A stretch of 64,000 nucleotides of DNA from Bacteroidales bacterium (GCA_017477425.1 JAFUVT010000014.1:1-64000), one strand, 5' to 3'. Positions 37,999 to 48,308 are shown, numbered from the stretch's first letter. Notes: a model not told the origin generated them from the sequence alone. Translations and numbers: made by a program.

Positions 37999-40654
37999 CT
38001 AACGAATCGCCCGTCTCGCTGCCGCCGTCCTTGGCTTGCTTTTCGAGTTCCATCTTACCGAAACGGAAAGTGACGCCAGCAGAGATGTAACGGCTGTTGA
38101 GCATCTTGTTGGTGCTATTGGACAGGTAATACGGGTTCAGGTTTTCGCTTCCCGAGCCAATCCTCGCGCCCCAATTGAAGATGTCCTGCACATTGACGAA
38201 GACCGACAAACGGCGCTTGAAGAAGTCGCTGCGAGCACCCAAGTTGAGGAAATATCGCGCCTTGCGCTCGCTCATCAGGCCGAGGGTGGGCGAAGTGTAG
38301 TTGGCCGAAGCGGTCAGCTGCAACTGGTTGAAAACCTTGGCCCAAGCGTTGACGCGCACGCTCCACGACCACTTGTCGCGCTGGTCGATTTGGTGGTTGA
38401 TGTTGCCCAGTTCGTCCACACGGTCGTATTCCATACGGTAGCCATAATCGTAGACATTGGCATAGAGGCGCACATTGAAGAAGCCCGTCGGACGATAAGT
38501 CATATTGAGCGAGGTGCCGTAGCGCCACGAAGTGCCCATATTATAAGGCATCGAATAGCTGACGATGCGGTCCAGATAGTCGTCGTACTCGGCATCGGTC
38601 AGTGAGCTGATTTCGTTGGTGCTCAACCGTCCGTAAGCCTCAATCCCGATGTTGCCAAAACGCTCGAAGAACTTCTGCCAACCCGCCTCCACGTTGTGGG
38701 TGTAACCGTTTTTCAGCCCATTGGGATTACCCACCGAGTAGCTATTCTCGCCGTAGCGACGGAAGCTGCTGAGTTGTTCGCCACGCGGGTGCGACATACG
38801 CATCGAGTAATTGAGTTTCAGGTTGTGCATGTCCTCGGTGCGGTAGGTCAAGTGGATTGAGGGACGAAGCGAGAGGAAATACAAGGTGCTGTCGTCGGCA
38901 AAAGGCATATCGCTGATGTAGTTGTAATAGAGCCGGTCGCCGCCAAAGCCGAGACCTGAACTCAGCGTGAATCCGCCCCAACGGTGCGTCCAGTTGACGT
39001 CGGCATTGGCACTAGATTCAGCACCTTGGAATTGATAGGTACGAAGCACGTCGACCAAGTTGCCGATCGTGTCGTTATAACGCCTGAAATCATTGTTGGA
39101 TTGTTGGTGGTCGAGTCGCAAGCCATAGCTCAGCTCGCCGTCCAAACTATAAGGATGGTTGTAACGGGCATCGAGATTTACGCCATAGCTTTTTGAATTG
39201 GAAAGCATGTATCGGTGCTCGTCGAGGTCGGTATAAACGTCATACATCCGGTTGTACCATTCCTCGCTATTGTTGTTGTTCAACCGCGTGTTCAGCCCGA
39301 GGCGGAAGTTATGACCCTCATTGTCGAACTTTTTCGTGTAGTCGGCACCCAAGTTTCCGAAAATAGACCTTGAATTGCTGTTATCGCGGGTCTCATCGGC
39401 ATAAAGCATTGAGAAAACAGGCATGGAATCCAAGTAATAATAGGTCTGCCTTTCGCCACGCAACATATCACTCCTGTTGCCGTTAATGAAGCCGCCAGCA
39501 TCGACAGAGAGGTCGCTCATCGAGTCGATTTCGTAAGCGAGATTCATGAAGAGGTTGCCGCTCATGCTGCGGTTATCACTGGTCTGGCTTGTGGTGTCGG
39601 CCCAAGTCACCTCATAGTCGTCCATTGTGGCGTTGTCGCGGCGGCGCAACGACCAGCTTTCGGAGGCGTTTTCACGGTCGCTATAACGCCCCGAGGCAAA
39701 CAGGTTGAGGCTCAGTTTTTCCTTCTTCCACATATAACTCACCCACGGCGAGACGAAAGGCTGGTTGGAGCCGTTGACGCCGAAGCTGACGAATTGGTTG
39801 CTCTTGATGTGCGCCGAAGTCACGATGTTGATGACCGCCTCAGCATCAGTGGCATATTTCGCCGATGGGTTGGTGATGGTCTCGATGCGCGCGATGGCGT
39901 TGGCGGGCAAGGTCTGGAGATAGGTTTTCAGGTTCTCCTCTGTGAGTTTCGAGGGCTTGTCGTTGACCCAAATCTCCACGCTCGACACGCCGCGCAACGT
40001 GATGTTGCCTTCCACGTCGACCTCCACGCCAGGCGCGTTCTGCAAGGCATCCTCGGTGGTTCCCGTCTGGATGGACGGGTCTTCGCTGACGTTGTAAATC
40101 AGTTTCTCGCCTTCCATGGCATACAGCGGTCGTTCGGCGGCCACTGTCACCTCGCCTAACGACGTCACGCCAGGATTGATGCGCAAGGTACCCAAATTGG
40201 TGTTGTTGGTCACCGTGAACGGCATGGAATAGGTTTCGTAGCCGATGGCCGAAACGCGCAGCAAAAACGCGCCTTGCGGCACTTGGCTGATTTCGAACAC
40301 ACCATCCATATTGCTGATGCCGCCTTTGACCAATGACGAATCGATGGAATCGAGAACCGCCACGTTGACGAAAGGCATCGTCTCGCCCGTCTTGGCGTCA
40401 CGCAACACGCCTGCCACCACAAAAGTGTCGCCTTCACGCACTTTCTTTTTCTGTTTCACGGTGGGCATATTGCCCTCGGTTTGGTCCCACTGACGGTCGC
40501 CGGGAGGACGCCCTCCTGGAGGTCTGCCGCCCGGTGGACGACCACCAGGAAAACCACCGCCACCGCCCGGAGGCTGGGCTATACAAAGAACGGTCGGGAC
40601 GACCAAAAGTAGGAAAGTCAAAAGTTTTGATGAGAATGATTTGTGCATAGTCAA
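37994..40654 (-). CDS. Outer-membrane beta-barrel receptor with carboxypeptidase-like domain
   Basis: 886 residues. A signal peptide ending in CIAQP, then a Pro/Gly/Arg-rich repeat zone (about 31-54: three GGRPP repeats), then an ~80-residue carboxypeptidase-regulatory-like beta sandwich (TFVVAGVLRDAKTGETMPFV), a plug (VTVAAERPLYAMEGEKLIYN, then DALQNAPGVEVDVEGNITLRG) and a ~620-residue barrel of the OMP_b-brl_3 type. Such TonB-dependent-like proteins import or bind large ligands, or take part in signalling. No SusD partner is nearby, so the substrate is unknown. The -7 element lies at 40667. Confidence 0.9.
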   Translation of the reverse strand: MTMHKSFSSKLLTFLLLVVPTVLCIAQPPGGGGGFPGGRPPGGRPPGGRPPGDRQWDQTEGNMPTVKQKKKVREGDTFVVAGVLRDAKTGETMPFVNVAVLDSIDSSLVKGGISNMDGVFEISQVPQGAFLLRVSAIGYETYSMPFTVTNNTNLGTLRINPGVTSLGEVTVAAERPLYAMEGEKLIYNVSEDPSIQTGTTEDALQNAPGVEVDVEGNITLRGVSSVEIWVNDKPSKLTEENLKTYLQTLPANAIARIETITNPSAKYATDAEAVINIVTSAHIKSNQFVSFGVNGSNQPFVSPWVSYMWKKEKLSLNLFASGRYSDRENASESWSLRRRDNATMDDYEVTWADTTSQTSDNRSMSGNLFMNLAYEIDSMSDLSVDAGGFINGNRSDMLRGERQTYYYLDSMPVFSMLYADETRDNSNSRSIFGNLGADYTKKFDNEGHNFRLGLNTRLNNNNSEEWYNRMYDVYTDLDEHRYMLSNSKSYGVNLDARYNHPYSLDGELSYGLRLDHQQSNNDFRRYNDTIGNLVDVLRTYQFQGAESSANADVNWTHRWGGFTLSSGLGFGGDRLYYNYISDMPFADDSTLYFLSLRPSIHLTYRTEDMHNLKLNYSMRMSHPRGEQLSSFRRYGENSYSVGNPNGLKNGYTHNVEAGWQKFFERFGNIGIEAYGRLSTNEISSLTDAEYDDYLDRIVSYSMPYNMGTSWRYGTSLNMTYRPTGFFNVRLYANVYDYGYRMEYDRVDELGNINHQIDQRDKWSWSVRVNAWAKVFNQLQLTASANYTSPTLGLMSERKARYFLNLGARSDFFKRRLSVFVNVQDIFNWGARIGSGSENLNPYYLSNSTNKMLNSRYISAGVTFRFGKMELEKQAKDGGSETGDSLE

Positions 40655-40666
40655 TTAATTAGGCCG

Positions 40667-40674
40667 CAAAGATA
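40667..40674 (-). promoter_or_regulatory. -7 promoter element of the outer-membrane barrel gene
   Basis: Reads TATCTTTG leftward, 12 bases before the first ATG at 40654. Confidence 0.55.
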
Positions 40675-40718
40675 GAACAAAAAACAATTACAGTAAGTTT
40701 AAATAAGGAAAAATAATG

Positions 40719-40726
40719 TAATTTTG
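40719..40726 (+). promoter_or_regulatory. -7 promoter element of the RND/MMPL gene
   Basis: TAATTTTG, 21 bases before ATG 40748. Confidence 0.6.
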
Positions 40727-40747
40727 CCGCCTCAATTTTCGACCATA

Positions 40748-43237
40748 ATGCATAGGATTTTTTTACCAATATTCCGTTTTTTTGATCAGCATAAACCTTT
40801 GATGTACATTATATTAGCAGTTACATCAATCCTATTCATCGTCTTTGGCCTACAACTCAAATATGAAGAAGACATCAGCAAATTGTTGCCCGAATCGAAC
40901 GTCGAGAGTCAATTGGCGTTCAGCTCCATCGAGCTGAAGGACAAAATCTATATCCAGGTTGCTTCTGCCGACGAACCGGTGGGGCCCGAAGTCCTGGCTG
41001 AACGCACAGAGGAATTCATCGACCTGCTATACGACCATGACTCGACGGGACAGTTCATTTCCAACGTCCTTTACAAATTGGAGCCCGAGTTGGCCTTGAA
41101 TGCCTTGGATTTCGTCTTGGAGCATATCCCCTCTTTCATCGACACTTCAGCCTATGCCGATTTTGAGAAAGCCCTTGAGCCTGAAGCGGTTGAAAAACAG
41201 ATGTGGGTCAACTACAACCAAATGATGGAAGACGAAACCGGCGACATCACCCAAGCCATTGCCTACGACCCGCTCAACCTGCGAGGCGTGGTGCTTGGCG
41301 ACGCCCTTGAAGGAGCCATAGGCAGTTTCACCCTCATCGACGGACAGCTGTTCTGTCCCGACAGCACCGTGGCCTTGGCCTACCTTGCACCTGCCTTCCG
41401 TTCGCTCAACTCATTGGCTTCCACCGAGTTCAGCCATATGCTCACCCAAGCCCAAAAGGAGTTTGAAACCGCACATCCCGACGTGAAAGTCCACGTGCAC
41501 GGCGACCCCATCGGCAGCGTTTCCAATGCTGGCCGCATCAAGTCAGACCTCGTCGTGACGGTGGGCATCTCCTTGGTCTTGATTTTGGTTCTTATCGGAT
41601 TGTGTTTCAGGAGCTTTTCGTTCATCTGGAAACTGTTGTTACCCATCCTTTATGGCACAGCGTTTTCGCTCGCCTGCATCTATTGGCTCAAAGGCGGCAT
41701 GTCGCTGATGGCGCTGGGACTGGGGGCCATCGTGCTCGGCGTGGCCATCAGCTACTGTTTGCACGTGCTCATTCACCATTTCTTCGTCGGCGACCCCGAA
41801 AAACTATTGCTGGACGAGTCGACGCCCGTGTCGTTGGGCTGTATCACCACGGTGGGTGCTTTCTGTAGCCTGCTCTTCACCGACAGCGACCTGCTCCGCG
41901 ACTTCGGCCTTTTCGCCTCATTTGCCTTGTTGGGTAGCACCCTGTTTGCGCTCGTTTTCCTGCCCCACTTCCTGCCCAAGCGCAAAGCCGCTGCCGACAG
42001 CAAGACGTTCCGCCGCATCTCGCGCCTCAACAACTTGCCTTTCGACAAGAAGCCTTGGGTCCTGGCCATGATAGTGGTCATCGTCGTCATCGGCATCATC
42101 TTCTCACCTAAAGTAAAGTTCGACAGCGACTTACGCAATCTCGACTATAACTCCTCTGCCGAAGTGGCCGCCGAGAGCCTGTTCAACGAGAAAAACAACG
42201 ATGGCTTCTACCATCTCTATTTCGCCACCGTTAGCACCAACATCGACGAGGCCTTGGAGGCCGACAAGTTGCTGATGCTCAGGCTGGATTCGCTCAAACA
42301 GAAAGGGTTGGTCCACCATTATTCCGACATGATTCCTAAGCTCTTCGTCACCCAAAAAGACCAAGAGCAACGCATCGCCGCATGGAACGCCTACTGGACC
42401 GAAGAAAGGAAAGCGGAAGCCATTCGCATGGTCGACAAAGGCGCTCATGAGTTCGGTCTCGACCCGATGATGTTCTACGAGTTCAAGGAACTGCTCAACG
42501 CCGAATACGAACCCGCCTCACTGCTGGAAAGCGGCGTGGTGCCGCCCAACCTGCTGAGCAACTTCATCGAATGCAACGCTGACAACCAATACATGGTCTT
42601 CACCGACGTCTCGATGCTGTTCGACGAGAAAGACATCGTCACCGACGCCTTGGTGGCCAACCCCAAGACCTTCGTCCTGGAGCCGTTCTATTATTGCAAG
42701 AGCATGGTCGAAGTCATCAACGACGACTTCAACATCGCCGTTTGGATTTCGTCGCTTTTCGTCCTGGTGATTCTGTTGCTGTCGTTCCGCAACATCATCA
42801 CGGCCCTGCTCTCCTTCCTACCCATGGTGTTCAGCTGGTTTATGGTGCAAGGCTATATGGCCCTTATCGGGCTGGAATTCAACCTAATCAACATCATCAT
42901 CTCCACCTTTATCTTCGGCGTGGGCGTCGACTATAGCATCTTCATCACCGAAGGCTTGCTCACACAAGCGCGGACGGGCAATCGCGACATCCTCACCTGG
43001 CACAAGGTGGCCATTTTCTTCTCTGCCGCCATCCTCGTCATCGTGGTATCGTCGCTGCTCTTTGCCGTGCACCCAGCCATCCGCTCCATCGGTCTGAGTA
43101 CGCTCATCGGCATGGCCTCCACCATCATGATTTCCTATTCGCTGCAGCCTTTTGTGTTCTGGCAGCTGATGAAGATTCCCGCCTACAAGCGCAGGGTGAT
43201 GAAAGGACAAGAAAAAGCAGAAAAAGACGACAAATAA
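40748..43237 (+). CDS. RND/MMPL-type exporter
   Basis: 829 residues. Two repeats of one plus five membrane helices with large periplasmic loops (residues ~40-255 and ~470-660). The second repeat carries FGVGVDYSIFITEGLL, the MMPL/RND signature; the first has GLGAIVLGVAISYCLHVLIHH. MMPL proteins export lipids or polyketide-like molecules. A LolA-like carrier follows 57 bases later in the same direction, a pairing known from aryl-polyene and other lipid-export loci. I find no ketosynthase or glycosyltransferase here, so the cargo is open. Confidence 0.92.
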   Translation: MHRIFLPIFRFFDQHKPLMYIILAVTSILFIVFGLQLKYEEDISKLLPESNVESQLAFSSIELKDKIYIQVASADEPVGPEVLAERTEEFIDLLYDHDSTGQFISNVLYKLEPELALNALDFVLEHIPSFIDTSAYADFEKALEPEAVEKQMWVNYNQMMEDETGDITQAIAYDPLNLRGVVLGDALEGAIGSFTLIDGQLFCPDSTVALAYLAPAFRSLNSLASTEFSHMLTQAQKEFETAHPDVKVHVHGDPIGSVSNAGRIKSDLVVTVGISLVLILVLIGLCFRSFSFIWKLLLPILYGTAFSLACIYWLKGGMSLMALGLGAIVLGVAISYCLHVLIHHFFVGDPEKLLLDESTPVSLGCITTVGAFCSLLFTDSDLLRDFGLFASFALLGSTLFALVFLPHFLPKRKAAADSKTFRRISRLNNLPFDKKPWVLAMIVVIVVIGIIFSPKVKFDSDLRNLDYNSSAEVAAESLFNEKNNDGFYHLYFATVSTNIDEALEADKLLMLRLDSLKQKGLVHHYSDMIPKLFVTQKDQEQRIAAWNAYWTEERKAEAIRMVDKGAHEFGLDPMMFYEFKELLNAEYEPASLLESGVVPPNLLSNFIECNADNQYMVFTDVSMLFDEKDIVTDALVANPKTFVLEPFYYCKSMVEVINDDFNIAVWISSLFVLVILLLSFRNIITALLSFLPMVFSWFMVQGYMALIGLEFNLINIIISTFIFGVGVDYSIFITEGLLTQARTGNRDILTWHKVAIFFSAAILVIVVSSLLFAVHPAIRSIGLSTLIGMASTIMISYSLQPFVFWQLMKIPAYKRRVMKGQEKAEKDDK

Positions 43238-43294
43238 AACGAAAAGGCACACTTTTTGTAATATCGGGCATTTTGTTTAGAAAATTCACAGAAA

Positions 43295-43819
43295 ATGAAA
43301 CACACTATACTGATGATCATCGCTTTGCTGTTTTCCGGCATGGCTTTCGCGCAACAAACCTACGACACCGATTTCACCCAAACCCACGTCATGAAGATTT
43401 CGGGCAAGACCAAAAACAAGGCGGGACACCTCATCTTCAATGGCAGCGACCAACTCTCCATGCAATACACCACTCCCGAAGGCGAGTATTTTGTCATCGA
43501 CGGTAACATGGTGAAAATCAACATGGACGGCAAAAAGGCCGAACTCGATGCCGAAAAGGTAAAAATGGTGAAGCTGCAACGTTCTACGTTGCTCAACTGC
43601 CTTTTAGGCAACTGGGAGCAAGCCGCCCAGGACAACAATGCTGACCTCACCGTCAACGAGGAAAAAGGACAGCGTGTTGTGCTCATCAAAGCCAAAGGCA
43701 AAGTGCCGAGAGGTGGCTACAACTCCGTCGAAATGACCTACAACATCGCTGACGGAAAGATGACCAAATTGGTCTTGGAAGAAGCCATCGGCGTGGTCAA
43801 CACCTACGAAATCAAATGA
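43295..43819 (+). CDS. LolA-like outer-membrane lipoprotein carrier protein
   Basis: 174 residues. A signal peptide ending MAFAQ. The mature half-barrel begins with FTQTHVMKISGKTKNKAGHL and includes IDGNMVKINMDGKKAELD, typical of LolA/LolB-fold proteins (the usual FxQ opening is present as DFTQT). The family shuttles hydrophobic ligands through the periplasm. Placed after an MMPL exporter, it probably carries that exporter's lipid or a lipoprotein. A paralogue elsewhere presumably serves the general Lol pathway. It converges on the GH3/beta-lactamase gene with a 46-base gap. Confidence 0.85.
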   Translation: MKHTILMIIALLFSGMAFAQQTYDTDFTQTHVMKISGKTKNKAGHLIFNGSDQLSMQYTTPEGEYFVIDGNMVKINMDGKKAELDAEKVKMVKLQRSTLLNCLLGNWEQAAQDNNADLTVNEEKGQRVVLIKAKGKVPRGGYNSVEMTYNIADGKMTKLVLEEAIGVVNTYEIK

Positions 43820-43865
43820 TTTTCTGGCAATAAGCACTCATCGCCAAGGCATTCACCAGCCTCGT

Positions 43866-46835
43866 TCATTCAGGAATGGGATAGGCTTGGTATAGAATGT
43901 CGTGCAAAGCCGTCCTGATGCCCGTCCTGACCAGCTTGTTAGGCTCGGCATCAGGATAGACGCGATTCGACAAGAAAATGATAATCAAATCGTTGGCAGG
44001 GTCGGCCCAAACGAAAGTCCCCGTGAATCCCGTATGGCCGAAACCACGCATCGAGCCCAGTTTGGAAGCCGTGCACGAGCCCTTCTTGTTGAGAGGCAAC
44101 TTATCGAAGCCGATGCCTCGCCTATTGTCGTTGCTGGCCGCGAAAGGCGCCTTCGTGAAATAGCGCACCGTTTCAGGCTTCAGGTATCGCACCCCTTGAT
44201 AGGTGCCTTCGTCGAGCAACATTTGCATCAACGCAGCCAGGTCATGGGCGTTCGCAAACAGTCCCGCATGCCCCGCCACACCACCGAACATGGCTGCCGC
44301 TTGGTCGTGCACGTCGCCCCAAATTAGCTGTTTACGGAAGACGGTGTCGTTCTCTGTCGGGGCAATTTGCTCGCGAGTGAAATGGTTCAAAGGCTGATAG
44401 CAGATGTGATTCAGGTTCATGGGGCCGTAATACTTCTCGTTCAGGTAATCCTCAATGGTTTGGTTGGTCAGCATTTTCACGATTTTGGGCATGTAATAGA
44501 AGCCCATATCGCTGTAAAGATATTTCTTTTTCCCCAAAGCCGTCTTCGAGACAGAATCGAAAATCCGGTCCTCGTAGTCATCAATAAGATAAAGGTTTTC
44601 GGCCACCCTAACGCCATGGTTTTCATCCAATTGGTCGCTATAGAATTCCTCCATGGGGCCGTTTTCATCAATCGTCACCTTATAAAAAGGCACCCAAGCT
44701 TTCAGTCCGGCTTGGTGAGTCATAATGTCGATGAGTTTCAGTTTGCCATGCGCTTTCCCTTTCAAATAGGGGAAAAAGTCGGCCAAAGTCTTGTTCAAGT
44801 CGATTAGTCCATCGTCATATAACTTCATGATAGCCAATGTAGAAGCGAATATTTTGGTACACGAAGCAATGTCGTACAGGTCATCGGGCTTCACTTTGTG
44901 GCCCCCGCCATAGGTGAAGTTGCCGAAACACTTGTCGTAGACCATCTTGCCATCTTTCATCGCCACAATCTGACATCCTGGATAGGCTCCTTTTCGGATG
45001 CCCAAACGTGCCACCGAATCCAGCTTTGAAACGTATTTCTCATCCAAAACGCCCGATGGAGTTGCCGTAACCGATTCATTTTGCAGCGTTTGAACGCCTT
45101 TCGACGGGATTTCCTTTGAAGGCAAAATATGGACTTTCTTTTCTGGAGCCATCGCCACCAAACCGTCGCCGCACTTGAATTTGTTCGTCGAAACGGGCAA
45201 AGTGCCTTTGGCCTCAAGCTCACCCGAAAGCAGCCTCACCACGGCGTCGACGGCTGGAACCTCGTCTTGGTAAGCCACCACCACACCCTTCACGCTATTG
45301 TTGATGCGGAACATATCCAAGGCATAGGGACAGGCAAACAAATTGAGGATCACGTCGTTCTGCGCGACCAGACGATTGAAGAACTTCACCGTCTCGTCGT
45401 TGATGCCATAGTTTTTGTTGGCGAACATCGTGGTTTTCTCGATGCTGACCACCACCAAATCATAGGCCTCCAATTGCTTCAGCCATTCCGCCGACTTGCT
45501 ACCGATGTTCTCTTTCGTGGTAACAAAAGATTTTGTGCTGAAACCTCTCTCAATCAACCCGTTATTCACATCGTTTTTGGTGTTGCCAATCGTCACCACC
45601 GCTATTTTCTTGTTGTTGGCCAAAGGCATCACCTGACTGTCGTTTCGCAGCAAAGTCACGGCCTCTTCATACAGCTGCTTTCGAAGGTCAAGATAGGATT
45701 TCTTTTTCAAGTCGTCCATCAGATTGGCAGTTGAGGCCGGTTGATAGTGATTTAAGCCAGCGCGATACTTATAGCGCAAGATTTTTTTGCAGCTTTCCTC
45801 CACTCTTGCGGCCGCTTGAGGGTCACGTTCCGCCGCCGCTTTGATGGTCTTGATGGCAAACGGCACATCGGTGGGCAATATCAGCACGTCGTTGCCAGCC
45901 ATGAACGCCACATAAGGCACGCTGTCCTGGCGCACTTTCTCCGAAACACCTTTCATATCCAAACCATCGGTGAAAATCAGGCCTTCGAAGCCCATTTCCT
46001 CTTTCAGCAAATCGGTCACCACGCCATGCGACAAAGAGGATGAGGTGTTCTTAACCGCCTCAATGGCAGGAAAATAGAGATGTCCAACCATCGCGCCGTT
46101 CACGCCTTCTTCAATCATGTAACGGAAAGGCGCCAACTCGATGTCGCGCACCTCTTCCATCGTGCGGGTCACGGTGGGCAAAGTCATGTGCGAGTCGGTG
46201 GCCGTATTGCCGTGACCTGGGAAATGCTTCATCGAGGTAATCAAACCTTTGCTTTGCATGCCTAATGCATAGGCAGCACCCTTCTCGCCCACCTTTTGCG
46301 GGTCTTCGCCAAAACTCCGCATGCCAATGATGGGGTTAGCCGGATTGGAGTTGACGTCCACCACTGGCGCAAAGTTGACCTGAATGCCCATACGTTGGCA
46401 TTGCTCGGCCACCTGCTGTCCCATCTCATAGAGGAGATCATCGTCGGTGATAGCGCCTAAAGTCATCTGATAAGGATACGACAACGTCTTTTTCACACGC
46501 ATTCCCAAGCCCCATTCGGCATCGATAGTGACCATCAAAGGCGTTTGTGCAAGTGCCTGCCAATCATTGGTTTGCTTCACTTGAGCCTCGGCATCGGCAC
46601 GGAAAAAGCACACGCCGCCAATGTTGTATTTTTTGATGTATTGTGCCACGTTTTCATAAAAAGGCTTGTCGGGCTGGTTGGCACGCATGCAAATCAACTG
46701 CGCCACACGTTGCTCCAAAGTCAAGCTGTTGTACACCGAATCCACCCAGCGCGATTCAGCGTCCTGGGCAAAGCATTGTCCCACCAACATCGTCAGTCCG
46801 ATGAGACCAAAAGAAATAGTTTGTTTGATATTCAT
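43866..46835 (-). CDS. Fusion of GH3 beta-N-acetylglucosaminidase and class C beta-lactamase-like serine hydrolase
   Basis: 989 residues. A signal peptide ending CFAQ. Residues ~30-350 are a NagZ-type GH3 barrel with KHFPGHGNTATDSH (203-216), which holds the His/Asp catalytic dyad. Residues ~370-580 are the GH3 C-terminal domain. Residues ~600-985 form a serine beta-lactamase/esterase domain with SxxK in SCTK near 657 and YSDMGF near 773. Such fusions are known in Bacteroidetes and probably clear peptidoglycan muropeptides. It is the last gene of the operon that starts at 51801. Confidence 0.93.
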   Translation of the reverse strand: MNIKQTISFGLIGLTMLVGQCFAQDAESRWVDSVYNSLTLEQRVAQLICMRANQPDKPFYENVAQYIKKYNIGGVCFFRADAEAQVKQTNDWQALAQTPLMVTIDAEWGLGMRVKKTLSYPYQMTLGAITDDDLLYEMGQQVAEQCQRMGIQVNFAPVVDVNSNPANPIIGMRSFGEDPQKVGEKGAAYALGMQSKGLITSMKHFPGHGNTATDSHMTLPTVTRTMEEVRDIELAPFRYMIEEGVNGAMVGHLYFPAIEAVKNTSSSLSHGVVTDLLKEEMGFEGLIFTDGLDMKGVSEKVRQDSVPYVAFMAGNDVLILPTDVPFAIKTIKAAAERDPQAAARVEESCKKILRYKYRAGLNHYQPASTANLMDDLKKKSYLDLRKQLYEEAVTLLRNDSQVMPLANNKKIAVVTIGNTKNDVNNGLIERGFSTKSFVTTKENIGSKSAEWLKQLEAYDLVVVSIEKTTMFANKNYGINDETVKFFNRLVAQNDVILNLFACPYALDMFRINNSVKGVVVAYQDEVPAVDAVVRLLSGELEAKGTLPVSTNKFKCGDGLVAMAPEKKVHILPSKEIPSKGVQTLQNESVTATPSGVLDEKYVSKLDSVARLGIRKGAYPGCQIVAMKDGKMVYDKCFGNFTYGGGHKVKPDDLYDIASCTKIFASTLAIMKLYDDGLIDLNKTLADFFPYLKGKAHGKLKLIDIMTHQAGLKAWVPFYKVTIDENGPMEEFYSDQLDENHGVRVAENLYLIDDYEDRIFDSVSKTALGKKKYLYSDMGFYYMPKIVKMLTNQTIEDYLNEKYYGPMNLNHICYQPLNHFTREQIAPTENDTVFRKQLIWGDVHDQAAAMFGGVAGHAGLFANAHDLAALMQMLLDEGTYQGVRYLKPETVRYFTKAPFAASNDNRRGIGFDKLPLNKKGSCTASKLGSMRGFGHTGFTGTFVWADPANDLIIIFLSNRVYPDAEPNKLVRTGIRTALHDILYQAYPIPE

Positions 46836-46857
46836 AGCAATTTGATTTTCAAATAAT

Positions 46858-47691
46858 TCAATTATTTTGTCTTAACCAAAACTTTAATTCATTCCAATCG
46901 TATGGTTTGCAAACGATAGTCCTGTCGGCATCCAAAACGAAGACCGTAGGCGTAGAAGTGACGTGGAAATCCATAAAAGCCTTACCATCCCAACGCAAAT
47001 CATCATAAAAATGGTATCCAAGCAAGTGCATTTTTTTTACCGTCGCTTTTACGTCCTCAAGACTATCCGCCAAAGCAAACGTAACCAATTCAAAATCAGT
47101 CTCCAAGTCGAGCTTTTTCCTGATTTGGCTCAAAAAATCATGGCAATATTCGCAGTCTGTCGACCAAAAAACGACAATGATACGCTGGGCCGTAGAGCCA
47201 TAGATATTATATGGTTCTCCATCAATGGTGACGCCGGAAAAATCAGGTGCCTTGACCCCGACACGAACTTTTTGATAAGGCTCGGCGATGGAATCCAAAC
47301 GCATTCCTTCTTCTATAGTTATCTCACCTTCAGCGAGTTGTGGATAGTTCAAAAGAAAATCCGTCACTTGATTTCGTCCCAGGTTTGAATAGCCATTGAG
47401 GGCAAAGCCCAAAATATATTCGTACATCCACATATTCACTTTGGCCTTGCCAAGCACGAATTTCAGTCCCTCAACCGACAGACTATCAAAGCGTTGTTCG
47501 TCGCCATCGGTAAACGAATAGAAAAAACCAACCAATTTGTCGGACAAATTTTGCGATGCAATCAACGTCGAATCGCTGAAATCAACATCGTCCCAATAGG
47601 CTCGCATCGTATCTGTCTGAGCCTTCAATGAATGCCCTGAAGAAACGAGAACAAACACAAAAACAATATAGATTAATCTTTTCATATTCAT
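46858..47691 (-). CDS. TlpA-like thioredoxin-fold protein
   Basis: 277 residues. A signal peptide ending LKAQ. The N-terminal ~130 residues form a helical domain seen in Bacteroidetes TlpA/DUF-type proteins; the C-terminal thioredoxin fold has KAPDFSG, the active site WSTDCEYCHDF (CxxC, near 179-189) and TSTPTVFVLD with the cis-Pro loop. It probably reduces or isomerises disulfides of exported proteins, perhaps of its operon neighbours. The gene is more AT-rich than the flanking ones. Confidence 0.87.
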   Translation of the reverse strand: MNMKRLIYIVFVFVLVSSGHSLKAQTDTMRAYWDDVDFSDSTLIASQNLSDKLVGFFYSFTDGDEQRFDSLSVEGLKFVLGKAKVNMWMYEYILGFALNGYSNLGRNQVTDFLLNYPQLAEGEITIEEGMRLDSIAEPYQKVRVGVKAPDFSGVTIDGEPYNIYGSTAQRIIVVFWSTDCEYCHDFLSQIRKKLDLETDFELVTFALADSLEDVKATVKKMHLLGYHFYDDLRWDGKAFMDFHVTSTPTVFVLDADRTIVCKPYDWNELKFWLRQNN

Positions 47692-47708
47692 GATTTTACG
47701 CTATCCGA

Positions 47709-48305
47709 TTAAATATCCAACTTCAACTGAATTGCCATATTGAAAGTCATTCGATGCAAAGGCGAAGTGCCAAAGTCGGCGATAGCTTTTTTATGCTCAG
47801 GAGTCGGATAGCCTTTGTTTTTCTTCCAATTGTAAACGGGAAACTGTTCGTCATATTGTGCCATCATCATATCCCTCGTGGTCTTGGCCAAGATGGAAGC
47901 CGCCGCAATAGACTGATATTTAGCGTCGCCCCCAACAATACATACGTGTTTCACCTTCTTGTATGGATTAAAGCGGTTGCCGTCAATGAGCAGCAACTCA
48001 GGTTGAAGCTTTAATTCATCTAAAGCCCTGTGCATCGCTAAGAATGAAGCATTTAAGATATTGATTTCATCAATCTCCTGTGCCGTGACAACACCTATGC
48101 CATACGACACAGCTTCCTTCATTACCATTTCACGCAATTGCATCCTTTTCTTTTCCGTAAGTTGCTTGGAATCATTGAGTTCAGGATAATCGGCATCTTT
48201 TCTCAGAATCACCGCAGCAGCCACCACCGGACCAGCAAGACAGCCTCTGCCCGCCTCGTCGCAACCCGCTTCAATCAAATCAGAATAATGTGTCAGCAAG
48301 CCCAT
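47709..48305 (-). CDS. rnhB: Ribonuclease HII
   Basis: 198 residues. [20 protein letters not shown] (residues 15-34) holds the first catalytic Asp-Glu pair, LLIDGN near 105 the third acidic residue and [21 protein letters not shown] the fourth region. RNase HII removes ribonucleotides from DNA and RNA primers, with Mg or Mn. It lies inside the six-gene operon with a 3-base gap to DUF6427. Confidence 0.96.
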   Translation of the reverse strand: MGLLTHYSDLIEAGCDEAGRGCLAGPVVAAAVILRKDADYPELNDSKQLTEKKRMQLREMVMKEAVSYGIGVVTAQEIDEINILNASFLAMHRALDELKLQPELLLIDGNRFNPYKKVKHVCIVGGDAKYQSIAAASILAKTTRDMMMAQYDEQFPVYNWKKNKGYPTPEHKKAIADFGTSPLHRMTFNMAIQLKLDI

Positions 48306-48308
48306 GAT

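Noticed and set aside
40748-43819. Aryl-polyene or flexirubin biosynthetic cluster
   Set aside because: Only the exporter and carrier are present. Ketosynthase, dehydratase and ammonia-lyase genes are absent, and the ACP and ligase are 7 kb away in another operon with a GNAT gene.
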